Below the pieces are notes generated by a model that ran no database searches, had not been told where the DNA came from, and saw only the letters and a list, made by a program, of their open reading frames with translations. The translations under genes were made by a program, and so were the position numbers. 64,000 nt of DNA from Agarivorans sp. Alg241-V36 (lineage in GTDB: Bacteria > Pseudomonadota > Gammaproteobacteria > Enterobacterales > Celerinatantimonadaceae): assembly GCF_900537085.1 (NCBI RefSeq), contig NZ_UNRE01000004.1, positions 186,001 to 250,000 on the forward strand. The letters run 5' to 3'. Positions 10,895 through 19,793 of this stretch are shown one piece after another; position 1 is the first letter of the stretch; the number at the start of each line of letters is the position of its first letter.

Positions 10895-12247
10895 TTACCA
10901 CCAAACGTCTGCTTGGAAACCTAAGATGAAATCACTATCTGATTCACCAGATTCGTTAGTGTGGGTCCACGACTTAGGCAAATAAGTGGCTAGCAAGCGA
11001 ATTTCTGGCGCAGGTCCCATGCCAGTAGGTAAGATAAAGGTGGGTGCAACAGTAATTTTAGATTGGTTTGAGGTAGCGCCACTCCAGTTGTTGTGCACAT
11101 AACCCAATTCACCCTGCACGTAGAAATGGTCGCTTACTGGGAAGGTTGGGCGAACCATTGCTGAAATCCAGTAGTCGTAGCTACCTAGATCATTTTCGTG
11201 GTGATCGTTGTATTGACCTTGAATGGAAGGGAAGAAACCGATGCCGTTATCTAGGGTGTAACCGCCCCACAACAATAAGCGGGCAGAGGTATCTTTCTCA
11301 TCTACCATTGTTAATAAGCGGTTCGCGTCACCTCCAGCAGAAGCCGAGCTCCAGGTCCAATCTGGGTGCTCACCCTGAAACTGCGAACCAGGGTGGTAAG
11401 CGTTATATGAGGTAATTGTACCTGCTAGCAAATTGCCTGAACCTAAACCTTTACCTGCTTGAGCAATAATTTTAGAGAAGCCATTACCAGGAATACCAAA
11501 GAAGCTATTTAGGGTGTAAATCGCGGTTAAATCGTAGCCCGTTTCAGCCCACTCTTTACCATCATAATCCCAGTTATCTGGCATGGTTTTATACATAGCC
11601 GACAATTCAAGCGCGCCGTAAGTCACGCCAAATTGAAAGGCATGCATGATGTTATTAAGGTTTTCTAGATTGCCCGCATCGTCAGTAGCCCAACGGTCAA
11701 TAGTGGGGTCAACACGGTCACTGGCAATGTAAGCGAAATCCAGCAGTGCATCGCCAACTTCATAACCAGTAATACCTACACCAGTACCCGACATATCACT
11801 GTAGAAAAAGTCGGTCATAAAGATGTAGTTGTCTTTACCGTATTCTCGTTTCCCCCCCCAGAATATGCCGCTCGACGACATGCCATCAAATTCAATAAAT
11901 AACTGGCCAAAACCCATTTGGAAGGCATCGGCACTGGCGCTTAGTGAGCTCTCTTGGCCGTAATCCCCTAAGCCAACATTTACTTTAACTGAGCGGCCAT
12001 CATCAAAGGCCCAAGTATTAGCAAAGTTAAGGCTAGCGTCGTTATCGGCTTCCAAACCTAAACGACCTAAGGTTTCTTTTTGGCCAGCAAAATTAGCTTT
12101 TTTAAAATCGTTTTCGGCACTTGTTAACAGCCCAGCACGAAAGTAACCATGAAACTCAAAACCTTCGGTAGACGCGTTAGCACCACCAGAGAGAGACAAG
12201 CTAGACACTGCTGCTAAGCACGCAAGCGATAGTTTAGACAATTTCAT
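10895..12247 (-). CDS. LamB/maltoporin-family outer-membrane porin
   Basis: A 450-aa outer-membrane beta-barrel with a signal peptide cleaved near GGANA-STEGFEFHGY. The N-terminal FEFHGYFRAGL and the C-terminal FQADVWW match the LamB family, whose trimers carry glucose oligomers along an aromatic slide. Two operators (12299-12310 and 12471-12482) lie upstream, shared with the beta-glucan genes, and the malM-like gene precedes it. I therefore infer that it imports laminari-oligosaccharides rather than maltodextrins. GGAG stands 5 nt before the ATG. A hairpin follows the stop codon. Substrate preference cannot be read from sequence. Confidence 0.88.
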   Translation of the reverse strand: MKLSKLSLACLAAVSSLSLSGGANASTEGFEFHGYFRAGLLTSAENDFKKANFAGQKETLGRLGLEADNDASLNFANTWAFDDGRSVKVNVGLGDYGQESSLSASADAFQMGFGQLFIEFDGMSSSGIFWGGKREYGKDNYIFMTDFFYSDMSGTGVGITGYEVGDALLDFAYIASDRVDPTIDRWATDDAGNLENLNNIMHAFQFGVTYGALELSAMYKTMPDNWDYDGKEWAETGYDLTAIYTLNSFFGIPGNGFSKIIAQAGKGLGSGNLLAGTITSYNAYHPGSQFQGEHPDWTWSSASAGGDANRLLTMVDEKDTSARLLLWGGYTLDNGIGFFPSIQGQYNDHHENDLGSYDYWISAMVRPTFPVSDHFYVQGELGYVHNNWSGATSNQSKITVAPTFILPTGMGPAPEIRLLATYLPKSWTHTNESGESDSDFILGFQADVWW

Positions 12248-12298
12248 TTTAACTCCATTAAAAGTCAGTATTTTCCATATAAAACAACCATCAAAAAA

Positions 12299-12310
12299 GT
12301 AAGCGCTTTC
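12299..12310. promoter_or_regulatory. LacI-type operator, GTAAGCGCTTTC (porin-proximal)
   Basis: Palindrome with an AAGCGCTT core, 52 bp upstream of the porin ATG. It matches the 12-bp motif found at twelve other intergenic positions of the glucan region. Confidence 0.82.
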
Positions 12311-12470
12311 TTTTCTTGGCTAAAAAAATGAAAATCTCTAATGCACAAAGCTCAAAAAACAGCCACAAACGGCTTGATGAGACAAAGACCAGTAAAAACA
12401 CATTAAATAACTTTCATTTTTAGTATAAATATTTAGTAAATAACATAATGTGACCGCCCCCACACAAAAA

Positions 12471-12482
12471 GAAAGCGCTTAC
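12471..12482. promoter_or_regulatory. LacI-type operator, GAAAGCGCTTAC (porin-distal)
   Basis: Second operator upstream of the porin, 172 bp from the proximal one and 224 bp from the porin ATG. It could act by looping with the proximal site. Confidence 0.8.
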
Positions 12483-12576
12483 TATTTATAGCAAATACGA
12501 AAAATCCCTTTTGAATCAATAAACTATGCAAGACAAAACAAAACATGAGGGGGTGAAATACGATTTTTTCGCAAAT

Positions 12577-12620
12577 TCACACTCTTAGTCACTGGTGGGC
12601 ACAGCTAACTAGAGTGTGAA
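12577..12620 (-). terminator. Hairpin downstream of malM-like gene
   Basis: TTCACACTCT (12577-12586) pairs with AGAGTGTGAA (12611-12620) with a few further pairs inside around a long loop. It lies about 20 bp after the malM-like stop codon. The T-run is weak, so termination is likely but not certain. Confidence 0.55.
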
Positions 12621-12638
12621 GAAGGTTATAAATAAACT

Positions 12639-13610
12639 TTACTGTGCTTTTACAGCCTTAACAAACACCTCATTGGCATTCACTAAACCTGCTTGTTCTG
12701 CGTCTTTAACTATTTTTAAGGCTTTATCATAGTTCCCATCGGAGACCGCTTGCTGAATAAGTTGCTCAAACATGGCTGCTACTTCAGGTTCAATATTAGG
12801 GATGTGGCTGTTGCTACTTGCCGAGTTAGCGGAAATGCTATCTACGCTAGATTCGCTCGGCACAACCTCTATTGCGCTACTGCTGGTTGTAACTACAGCA
12901 GCGGCAGCAAGTGCGTCTGCATTTTGCTGCCCAGCAGGAACATAATCAAAAGCGAGACGAGCGGCACCAATGGCAGTATGTGGTATGGGTTTGTTCATAT
13001 GAATTTTCATATTTACATCCACCCTACCGGTTTCAGCGGCCTTACTGTCTGGCGGGTTCAACTTAGTTTGCTGCTGCATTGCCTCAGCCGTAGTAAACAC
13101 CAATAGGTATTTTGCCTTTTGCTGTTCTCCATAGCGGCTTGGCAGCAGTATATTGCCGTAGTAGCGATCTACGCTCACGATCGAGCTCGGATCGTAGTTA
13201 ATTGTATTGTCGTCAAACAACTGCAATGGCTGATGGTCTTCATCTAACACTAATATCGAAGGCACAAACACACTATTTACAATAGGCGCCGATACATCAA
13301 TATTGGTTGCACCTTGAGCATTCGGTAGTTCAAAAGCTTTAACAAAGGAGCGCCCAGAGCTAAAGTTAAATACTGGATCACTGGCCGTAATGGTAAAGTC
13401 TAATTTGCCAGGCGCAGTAACTAACTGGTAATCAAGCTGTTTTAAAGAATCACAGCATATTGCCGCTTGCTTTAAAGCTGCATAACCTTCTTCTGGCGCA
13501 ATTTTTTGGATCTCTTGGGTATCGTCTGTACCGTAGTCAACAATCATGCTTTGATTATTACTACAGGCAGTCAAGGCTAACACTACACTCGCGGCCAAAA
13601 TTGTTTTCAT
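12639..13610 (-). CDS. malM: MalM-family periplasmic lipoprotein
   Basis: About 323 aa, with a lipoprotein signal ending in the lipobox LTAC-S. The body has the MalM layout: the FVPSILVLDEDHQPL stretch, then VDRYYGNILLPSRYGEQQKAKYLLVFTT with QQQTKLNPPDSKA, and a C-terminal helical unit AVSDGNYDKALKIVKDAEQAG like that of E. coli MalM. MalM accompanies LamB in maltose regulons; its exact role is unsettled. Here it precedes a LamB-type porin, and an operator lies 143 bp upstream. The ATG at 13610 is chosen over an upstream in-frame start because AAGGAAA lies 5 nt before it and the signal peptide then begins the protein. Confidence 0.85.
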   Translation of the reverse strand: MKTILAASVVLALTACSNNQSMIVDYGTDDTQEIQKIAPEEGYAALKQAAICCDSLKQLDYQLVTAPGKLDFTITASDPVFNFSSGRSFVKAFELPNAQGATNIDVSAPIVNSVFVPSILVLDEDHQPLQLFDDNTINYDPSSIVSVDRYYGNILLPSRYGEQQKAKYLLVFTTAEAMQQQTKLNPPDSKAAETGRVDVNMKIHMNKPIPHTAIGAARLAFDYVPAGQQNADALAAAAVVTTSSSAIEVVPSESSVDSISANSASSNSHIPNIEPEVAAMFEQLIQQAVSDGNYDKALKIVKDAEQAGLVNANEVFVKAVKAQ

Positions 13611-13752
13611 CACAGTTTCCTTTATATCTAGCAAAGCACGCTATACCACGTGCTGCGGGCCTTAAAGCCCTTGCCACTTAGTATTTATAAATGTGTTCCG
13701 CGTGGCATTTTCTAGTAAAAATACCGACAGACTTCACGTTCAACAGATCAAA

Positions 13753-13764
13753 GTAAGCGCTTTC
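13753..13764. promoter_or_regulatory. LacI-type operator, GTAAGCGCTTTC, between malM and diguanylate cyclase
   Basis: The palindrome lies 143 bp from the malM start and 123 bp from the start of the divergent diguanylate cyclase gene. It is the only copy in this 276-bp divergent region, so it could regulate either gene or both. Confidence 0.78.
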
Positions 13765-13886
13765 TTTTTATCAATGTAATAATTCTGCTGTCAAATACAA
13801 GGCAAATATTAATCAATAACGCGTTTTGTGAGATGCCTACCAGATAGCACCACATCACTAAGCAACACCACGGGGTAACAGTAGTA

Positions 13887-15176
13887 ATGAAGTATTGTCG
13901 ACAAGAAATCTACTATCCCTTGTTGGTGGTATTCACCATAAGCCTTATGTTGTGGCAACAGTTTGGTATGAACATAACGCTCAACTACCCCATTGATCAG
14001 CACTTTAATGCGACAGCACTTAACGATGACATAAATGGGGGAGCTTCCGTTGGCACCCTTAAGGTTAACGATGCCAGTGTTACTTTGCACTGCAAAACCG
14101 TAGACTCGCACACCTTTCCGTTTTGCAGCATGTTAATTCCACTTAAAGCCAAGCTAAAGCAATTTGCCGACTTATCTAAATTTGACACCTTAAACATAGA
14201 CTTAACCACCGTTGATTTAAGGCGTGATACGGTGCTGATTTACCTGCTAAACAATGAGCAAGACTTACCAAGTGGTAATGACAGAATCAGCCATACTCGC
14301 GCCAATATTCAAGCTATCAATCCAACCATTGGTCGCGTTCAATACCAGCTAGCATTGAATCAATTTTATGTTCCATCATGGTGGGTGTTCGCTAAACCCT
14401 ATGACATAGACACTGGCGCCAAGCTAGATAATGTTGAGTACTTACAAATTGCCACCGGCGATAATCGTGCACTTAAAGATCTCGAAATAACCCTGCATTC
14501 CTTTAGCTTTAGTGGAAAGTGGATAAATGCTCAAGACCTGTACTTTTTGCTACTCTCGCTATGGATAACCAGCATTGTGGTGCATGCTATTTTCCTTGCA
14601 GGTAAAATGCGAAATAAATACATAAATTCGAAGACGCAAGCTGAAGAGCTTAATAAAATTAATAGTTTTTTGAGCATTGAACGCGACAAGTACAAAACCA
14701 TGGCTAAGCATGATCCGCTGACTAAATTGCTTAATCGAGCCGGCTTAAGTAGCACCCTTTCTACATTAATGAGTGAGTTTTCTCATTCATCCAAAACGGC
14801 CAGCTTAATCATGTTTGATATTGACCACTTTAAACAAATCAATGACCAACATGGTCATGATGTGGGTGATCAAGTATTAGTCTCTATCAGTCAGCGGGTC
14901 TCTGAGATAATTAGAGCCGAAGATGTATTTGCCCGCTGGGGCGGCGAAGAGTTTGTGATTGTGTGCCCTAATACCCAGTTAAAAGGCGCTTGTGTCTTAG
15001 CCGAAAACATTCGAACTCTCATCGCTAACAGCCCACTAATAGAGCAGCAACAAGTCACCAGCTCCTTTGGTGTTGCACAGCTAAACTCGGCTAATATTGA
15101 TACTTGGTTTAAACGTGCCGATGAGGCCTTATATAAGGCAAAAATGAATGGCCGCAACAAAATTGAGTTTAGTTAA
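13887..15176 (+). CDS. Membrane diguanylate cyclase with periplasmic sensor domain
   Basis: A 429-aa protein. Membrane helices at about residues 9-25 and 217-241 bracket a periplasmic domain of about 190 residues. This domain contains a stretch (FADLSKFDTLNIDL) reminiscent of beta-sandwich carbohydrate-binding folds, but I cannot assign a family. A short coiled-coil leads into the GGDEF domain (about 270-429). The active-site RWGGEEF is intact, with an inhibitory RxxD site (RAED) five residues upstream, so synthesis of c-di-GMP is expected. The next gene, a periplasmic binding protein, starts 5 bp after the stop codon. A glucan-regulon operator lies upstream. Confidence 0.92.
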   Translation: MKYCRQEIYYPLLVVFTISLMLWQQFGMNITLNYPIDQHFNATALNDDINGGASVGTLKVNDASVTLHCKTVDSHTFPFCSMLIPLKAKLKQFADLSKFDTLNIDLTTVDLRRDTVLIYLLNNEQDLPSGNDRISHTRANIQAINPTIGRVQYQLALNQFYVPSWWVFAKPYDIDTGAKLDNVEYLQIATGDNRALKDLEITLHSFSFSGKWINAQDLYFLLLSLWITSIVVHAIFLAGKMRNKYINSKTQAEELNKINSFLSIERDKYKTMAKHDPLTKLLNRAGLSSTLSTLMSEFSHSSKTASLIMFDIDHFKQINDQHGHDVGDQVLVSISQRVSEIIRAEDVFARWGGEEFVIVCPNTQLKGACVLAENIRTLIANSPLIEQQQVTSSFGVAQLNSANIDTWFKRADEALYKAKMNGRNKIEFS

Positions 15177-15181
15177 ACACT

Positions 15182-16015
15182 ATGCAAATACGCATGCGGC
15201 CTTGTGCACCACAAACATTCGCAGCGATGCTAATGCTAAGCCTATTGCTGCCCTATGGCGCTAAGGCTGATAGCCCGCAAACCATTAGCTACCCCAAGTT
15301 CAGTCAACGCTCAGAGTATTTTGAAAAAGTTCTAGCACTCGCCTTAGCTAAAACCGAAAACGAATATGGTGTAAGCCAGCTTCGGCCTTATGAGCGAGAG
15401 TTGAGCAATGAGCGCTTGCGCCGCTATTTACAAGACAAACAGTACATAGACGTAATGTGGTCAACGGCCACTAAACAGCGTAATCAAGCGCTGCGCCCAG
15501 TTAAGTTCGACTTATTACAAGGCCTTGGCCAATATCGATTCTTGTTAGTACAGGCAGGCGATAGTAAGCGATTTGAAGAGATAAACAGCTTACGCCAACT
15601 TCGCCAATTTAGCGCAGGCTCTGGAACCTACTGGAGCGATACTAAAGTAATGCGTTATAACGGCATCGAGCCAGTTACCTCGGTGAACCATAGCTTATTA
15701 CCGATGTTGGCAGCAGGTCGCTTTGATTACCTTTCACGCGGTGCTCATGAGGTATGGTCTGAGCTTGCCGCTCATGCCAATCAGTTTGAATTGCTGGACA
15801 ACGTGGTACTTAAATACTCTTGTCGTTATTTTTTCTACGTGAATAAAGACAATGTCGAGCTCGCCGAACGTCTAGAGAAAGGCTTGTATTTGGCGTTAAA
15901 CGACGGCAGTTATAATCAGCTATTTTTTAGCGAAAGTGATTTTAAGCAAGGCTGGGACAAACTCAATGAACTTGCTCCAGCAAGCGTCATCACACTCAAT
16001 CCACCCAAGGATTAA
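15182..16015 (+). CDS. Periplasmic solute-binding-like protein paired with the diguanylate cyclase
   Basis: A 277-aa protein with a signal peptide (MLMLSLLLPYGAKA-DS). The fold suggested is an extracellular type-2 periplasmic binding protein (SBP_bac_3-like): a two-lobed pattern with DVMWSTATKQRNQALRPVKF and LLPMLAAGRFDYLSRGAHEV. No permease or ATPase genes are adjacent. It follows the diguanylate cyclase by only 5 bp, so a role as ligand-binding partner of that sensor is the likely reading, by analogy with NspS/MbaA in Vibrio cholerae. The ligand is unknown. A terminator follows at 16035. Confidence 0.75.
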   Translation: MQIRMRPCAPQTFAAMLMLSLLLPYGAKADSPQTISYPKFSQRSEYFEKVLALALAKTENEYGVSQLRPYERELSNERLRRYLQDKQYIDVMWSTATKQRNQALRPVKFDLLQGLGQYRFLLVQAGDSKRFEEINSLRQLRQFSAGSGTYWSDTKVMRYNGIEPVTSVNHSLLPMLAAGRFDYLSRGAHEVWSELAAHANQFELLDNVVLKYSCRYFFYVNKDNVELAERLEKGLYLALNDGSYNQLFFSESDFKQGWDKLNELAPASVITLNPPKD

Positions 16016-16034
16016 ACCGGCAAACCATTAAACT

Positions 16035-16061
16035 AAAAAAGGAAGCCAAGGCTTCCTTTTT
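16035..16061. terminator. Bidirectional terminator between convergent genes
   Basis: AAAAAAGGAAGCC and GGCTTCCTTTTT form a hairpin with A- and T-runs on its two sides, so it can stop transcription from both directions (binding protein from the left, module lipoprotein from the right). Confidence 0.88.
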
Positions 16062-16080
16062 GTTAAGTTAGCTTTGCTTG

Positions 16081-18165
16081 CTAGTAGAAGTAGATGTTAT
16101 CTAGATACACGCTATCACTGGTGGTTCCCCAAAGCTGCACGCCAAGTTGCGATAAACTGGCAGCATCAAACGCACCGGGTTGAACCATATCTGCAAATAC
16201 CATCTCTACACTAATCCACTGCTCGGTTGCCACAGGCAGCATGGTATGGATAACCGGGCCGGTGGCAGAGACAATCTGGAATACCGCTTGGCTAACACCA
16301 CTGGTAGCATACATATCAAAGCGCAAGCCGGTCATGCTAGATGCATTCACAACCCCATCTTGAATACCGTATTGAATGCCCGTTACACCGCCTTCAACGC
16401 CATCTGGAATAATCTGCAAACGAGCAACATTGTTACCTGCTATTTGTAGCTCACTGTGGCTTGGCGCATTCCACCAATTATCCGACCAATAAGAAATCGG
16501 CTTATCGACCTGTAAACTATCACTGTATAAAACCAATACCTCGTCATCGCTCACACTAGGGGTACTGGCCGCCACACTTGGCCCAGGGTTTTCGGCAGCT
16601 AGCACAATCTCTAGGCTGGCATCACTTCCCAATAGCTGTTGATTTTGTTGCGCCGCACCGTAACCACTGGCATCAGCTTTAACCTTATGCTCGCCTTCGG
16701 CAAGATTAAGATAAGCCACACCACTGGCGTTAGTAGTAGCGCTTAGCTCACCCACACTTACCTGTGCACCAGCAATGCTTTGCGCAGATTGGTTTAACAC
16801 ACTTACTGCTAATTCAAAGGTATTCGACTGGCCAGAGAAATACAGATTATCGAGAAATACTGCTTTGCCCTGTTCTCCCCACAACTTAATGCCTGCCATG
16901 GTTAACGTGGCTGGGTTTAATACTCCGTCACCCTCGCCATCAGCATCTTGCATATCCGCGAAAGGAATTTGATAAGATACCCATTGCTCCGTTTGAGGTG
17001 AGATAACGCTATACAAGGCCGAGCCATCACTAGAAACTAAGTGGATCTCCATTTGGCTAATGCCCGCTTCTAGGTACAAATCTAGGTTCATATTCACGTG
17101 AGAAGATGCATCTACACTGCCATTCTCAATGCCAAACTCGATACCAGTAACACCGCCTTCTACACCTAAACCAGCAATCTCATAACGTGCGTAATGGTTT
17201 TCGTCGATCACCCCAGGTGAGTAAAATGGCGCATTCCACCAATTGGAGTTCCACACCGATACATACTTGTCTTCATTTAAGCTATCACTAAAAATTACTA
17301 CCGCTTCGTTATCGGCCAAGGCTGGCGGCTGCGGTGCCGCGCTACTTGGTTGGCTAGTAATTATCTCTTGGCTTAGCATGTAAACGTCGCTTAGCAGTAA
17401 GCTGTCGCTAATGGTGCTATCAAAAATTAAGCCGAGCCAAGTTAGCTGGCTAAAGCCATAGGGCAGAGGAACTTCCATTTCTACCCAACCATCTTCTAAT
17501 GGCGTGCCGCTGCTCAAGGCGCAAGCGACTTTAGATTCAGGATTGCTTGGCCCTTGCAATACCACCTCTACCGCAGTAAATGAATTGGCTTTTATTTTAA
17601 ATCTAAGGTGGGTATAAGCACCAATCGCTACCGCATTCTCTGGCTCATTTCCCCAAGCAATAGACGCCTTATTTCCCCAAGCCGTGCCACTGGTGATATT
17701 AACAGCGCGCCCCATGCTTGCATCATCAAGATCGCTAATTACACTGCCAGATCCCCAGTTATCTCCCCAGTGTTCAATGTTATAAGAGCTAACATTTTCA
17801 GAATGAAAAACATATAAAGGCCCGCTAACTGTTGGCAGCGCTTCTAAGTTGATACTTAAGCTTAAACCTTGCTCGCTAAGCTCTATTGATTGTTGATGGG
17901 TTTGATAGCCAGCCAAACTCACGCTTAAAGAATAGCTGCCAGCAGCCAGTTCAAAGCTAGAGTATCCTTGCTGGTCACTCGCTTGAGCTTGTTCTGCAAT
18001 GCTAACCTGAGCATCAGCTAAAGGTAATTGGCTATTAGCATCCACTACCGTGACAGCAACTTGATAGGTGTTTTGTGGCTCGGGCTCACTGTCGCTGCTC
18101 CCCCCACACCCAACAACTAAGGCACAACAAGCTGCCAAAAAGTAAATTTTAAGCATTTCAATCAT
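16081..18165 (-). CDS. Multimodular carbohydrate-binding-like lipoprotein
   Basis: A 694-aa lipoprotein (lipobox VVGC-GGS) with no recognisable catalytic domain. Order: carboxypeptidase-regulatory-like beta-sandwich (about 35-110, YQVAVTVVDANSQLPLADAQVSI), carbohydrate-binding-like module 1 (115-270), module 2 (285-445), a second regulatory-like domain (450-525), module 3 (540-694). Modules 2 and 3 are close paralogues: both contain NWWNAP, EGGVTGI.YGI/FGI and end in VxLDNIYF-type strands. I infer a surface or periplasmic glucan-binding protein. ATG at 18165 is preferred over GTG at 18168 since AAGGAT lies about 7 nt upstream. It is the last of four minus-strand glucan genes. Confidence 0.8.
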   Translation of the reverse strand: MIEMLKIYFLAACCALVVGCGGSSDSEPEPQNTYQVAVTVVDANSQLPLADAQVSIAEQAQASDQQGYSSFELAAGSYSLSVSLAGYQTHQQSIELSEQGLSLSINLEALPTVSGPLYVFHSENVSSYNIEHWGDNWGSGSVISDLDDASMGRAVNITSGTAWGNKASIAWGNEPENAVAIGAYTHLRFKIKANSFTAVEVVLQGPSNPESKVACALSSGTPLEDGWVEMEVPLPYGFSQLTWLGLIFDSTISDSLLLSDVYMLSQEIITSQPSSAAPQPPALADNEAVVIFSDSLNEDKYVSVWNSNWWNAPFYSPGVIDENHYARYEIAGLGVEGGVTGIEFGIENGSVDASSHVNMNLDLYLEAGISQMEIHLVSSDGSALYSVISPQTEQWVSYQIPFADMQDADGEGDGVLNPATLTMAGIKLWGEQGKAVFLDNLYFSGQSNTFELAVSVLNQSAQSIAGAQVSVGELSATTNASGVAYLNLAEGEHKVKADASGYGAAQQNQQLLGSDASLEIVLAAENPGPSVAASTPSVSDDEVLVLYSDSLQVDKPISYWSDNWWNAPSHSELQIAGNNVARLQIIPDGVEGGVTGIQYGIQDGVVNASSMTGLRFDMYATSGVSQAVFQIVSATGPVIHTMLPVATEQWISVEMVFADMVQPGAFDAASLSQLGVQLWGTTSDSVYLDNIYFY

Positions 18166-18247
18166 CACTAATATCCTTATTAATTTGAATAAATTTCAGG
18201 TACAAAAGTGCCTACCCGGTTGGGGACAGCAAGGCGAAAGGTAAAGC

Positions 18248-18275
18248 TTGGCTAAGCGCAAAAAGGCTTAGCCAA
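18248..18275 (-). terminator. Hairpin after GH16/GlyGly-CTERM gene
   Basis: TTGGCTAAG (18248-18256) pairs with CTTAGCCAA (18267-18275). It lies 28 bp after the GH16 stop codon. There is no strong T-run, so a processing or attenuation role between the two genes is also possible. Confidence 0.5.
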
Positions 18276-18302
18276 AAAGTGAAACAGCGCTTAAATCAGC
18301 AC

Positions 18303-19634
18303 TTATTTGAAGTGTTTACGACGAATAACCAGCAGACCAACTAAACCAAACAAAGTGGCTAAACCAAAGCTTCCGCCGCCCGAGTCACCACCAGATTGAC
18401 CATCAACAGGCTCACTGTTTGCTTGCACAGTAAAATCTAATCCATCGCGAGTGCTAAGTTGGCTATCAGCGTTGTGCTCAAGGCTTACTAGCAGGGAGTA
18501 ACTGCCATCAAGCATTGAGGTAGGGTCAAACTGCAGGGTTGTTCCTTGCATAATTGGGCTAGGTAATTCATCGGCTTGCCAATACAAACTGTAATTGGCG
18601 AGTGGCTCTTCACCCTGTTCAATGCTGGCTGTTATCGTAACCATGCCGGCAGAAGGGTCTACCAAACGAGTGACACTGCCCGCTTGAGAAAGGCTAAGTT
18701 CAACACTGGCTAAACTATCGCTGGGTTCAGAATCATCGGCTCTGGGCGCGTTTTCATCACAGTAGCTGGCGTCGCTGCTATCACTGGCTTGGCAATGGGC
18801 AATGTAATCAACTTCCATAGTGGCGAGTGCTAAGTTAGGGTCGATAAAACCACCTAAATTGCCGCCCATAGCCAGATTAAGCAATACAAACATAGGCTCT
18901 TGATACTGATTGCAGCCACTAATATCTTGGCTAACCACTAAGGTCTCATCAACGTAAAAGTCTATTTTATCTTGAGTCCACTCCATGGCGTATTTGTGCC
19001 AATTTAATACATCGCTACCACCATTTGGATAAGTATAACGATGCTCTTCGCCACAGCCGGAGACATTAAAGAAGTTAGTAATATAGGTATTTGGCTCATT
19101 AGAAAACCATTCCCATACATCAATTTCTCCTGCCCCTACATTTGGCCAATTAACGTTGTCGCCATCGCCTTTTATTGGCTGCTCAGCAATGCGGTTTTCT
19201 AACATCCAAAATGCTGGCCAAGTACCTGCTTCTAGGTTGTGAAAACGGATCCTAGATTCAACTCGACCGTACAGAAACTCTCGTTTGTCTTTTGAGTTTA
19301 AGCGCCCCGAGGTCCAGGTTTTTTGCTGACCACCTAAGGTGGCACAGTTTTGGGTCTTTTTGCGGGCAATAATTTTTAAGCTACCTTCCGATACCTCATA
19401 GTTGCGCTCGTCAGAATAATCGTCGTCGGTATAACATTGCACTTCATTGTTATAGTTTGCTTGAGTTTGGGCGGTCCAGTTGCTCCAATCTACCCGGCTA
19501 CCCTCAAAGGTGTCGATCCACTGTACTTCCCAGCCTGCTTGAGCCGACTGAGTAGCTGCAAAAAACAAACCGGCCAACAGCGTTGCTTTTTTCGCGACTG
19601 TAAAACGGTTAACGGCATCGTCTTGAGAAAACAT
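18303..19634 (-). CDS. GH16 endo-beta-1,3-glucanase (laminarinase-type) with GlyGly-CTERM tail
   Basis: About 443 aa. Signal peptide ends near ATQSAQA-GWEVQW. The GH16 domain spans about residues 30-290 and carries GEIDVWEW with nucleophile E170, D172 and acid/base E175. An Ig-like region follows (about 305-405). The C-terminus GGDSGGGSFGLATLFGLVGLLVIRRKHFK is a GlyGly-CTERM sorting signal: a Gly/Ser stretch, one membrane helix and a basic end. In this class the tail is processed by a rhombosortase and export uses type II secretion. Start 19634 puts the signal peptide within reach; an in-frame TTG/ATG extension upstream has no ribosome-binding site. A terminator upstream suggests its own promoter. 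Confidence 0.9.
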   Translation of the reverse strand: MFSQDDAVNRFTVAKKATLLAGLFFAATQSAQAGWEVQWIDTFEGSRVDWSNWTAQTQANYNNEVQCYTDDDYSDERNYEVSEGSLKIIARKKTQNCATLGGQQKTWTSGRLNSKDKREFLYGRVESRIRFHNLEAGTWPAFWMLENRIAEQPIKGDGDNVNWPNVGAGEIDVWEWFSNEPNTYITNFFNVSGCGEEHRYTYPNGGSDVLNWHKYAMEWTQDKIDFYVDETLVVSQDISGCNQYQEPMFVLLNLAMGGNLGGFIDPNLALATMEVDYIAHCQASDSSDASYCDENAPRADDSEPSDSLASVELSLSQAGSVTRLVDPSAGMVTITASIEQGEEPLANYSLYWQADELPSPIMQGTTLQFDPTSMLDGSYSLLVSLEHNADSQLSTRDGLDFTVQANSEPVDGQSGGDSGGGSFGLATLFGLVGLLVIRRKHFK

Positions 19635-19704
19635 CTTGCTTACTATCCTTGATTTAAGCGGAGCCATTTGGCTAGTTACGCAATCGCTAGCTAGCAAAGG
19701 GCTA

Positions 19705-19744
19705 AATAAAAAAGGCGATGATCAAACAGGTTTAATCATCGCCT
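19705..19744 (-). terminator. Rho-independent terminator after GH17 gene
   Basis: On the minus strand AGGCGATGAT and ATCATCGCCT form a 10-bp stem followed by TTTTTTA. It lies 50 bp after the GH17 stop codon. Confidence 0.82.
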
Positions 19745-19793
19745 CTGGCTTACGCGCTAACGACTGGTACGCTAGCTAATGGTTAGAGGCGCT

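Larger units (their letters stand above)
12248..12638. promoter_or_regulatory. Porin promoter region with two operators
   Basis: The 391 bp between malM and the porin gene carry two operator palindromes 172 bp apart (centre to centre) and a hairpin downstream of malM. On the minus strand TTGATG and TATATG-like boxes lie between the proximal operator and the start codon, but their spacing is poor, so I do not fix a promoter. No ORF is present. Confidence 0.65.

Noticed and set aside
12445-12470. Possible CRP site (TGTGA...CACA) upstream of the porin
   Set aside because: Only the left half matches well; the right half is poor. Catabolite control is plausible but this site does not support it.
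16081-18165. Catalytic domain in the module lipoproteins
   Set aside because: No conserved acid pair or known hydrolase motif is visible; only beta-sandwich-like modules and linkers.
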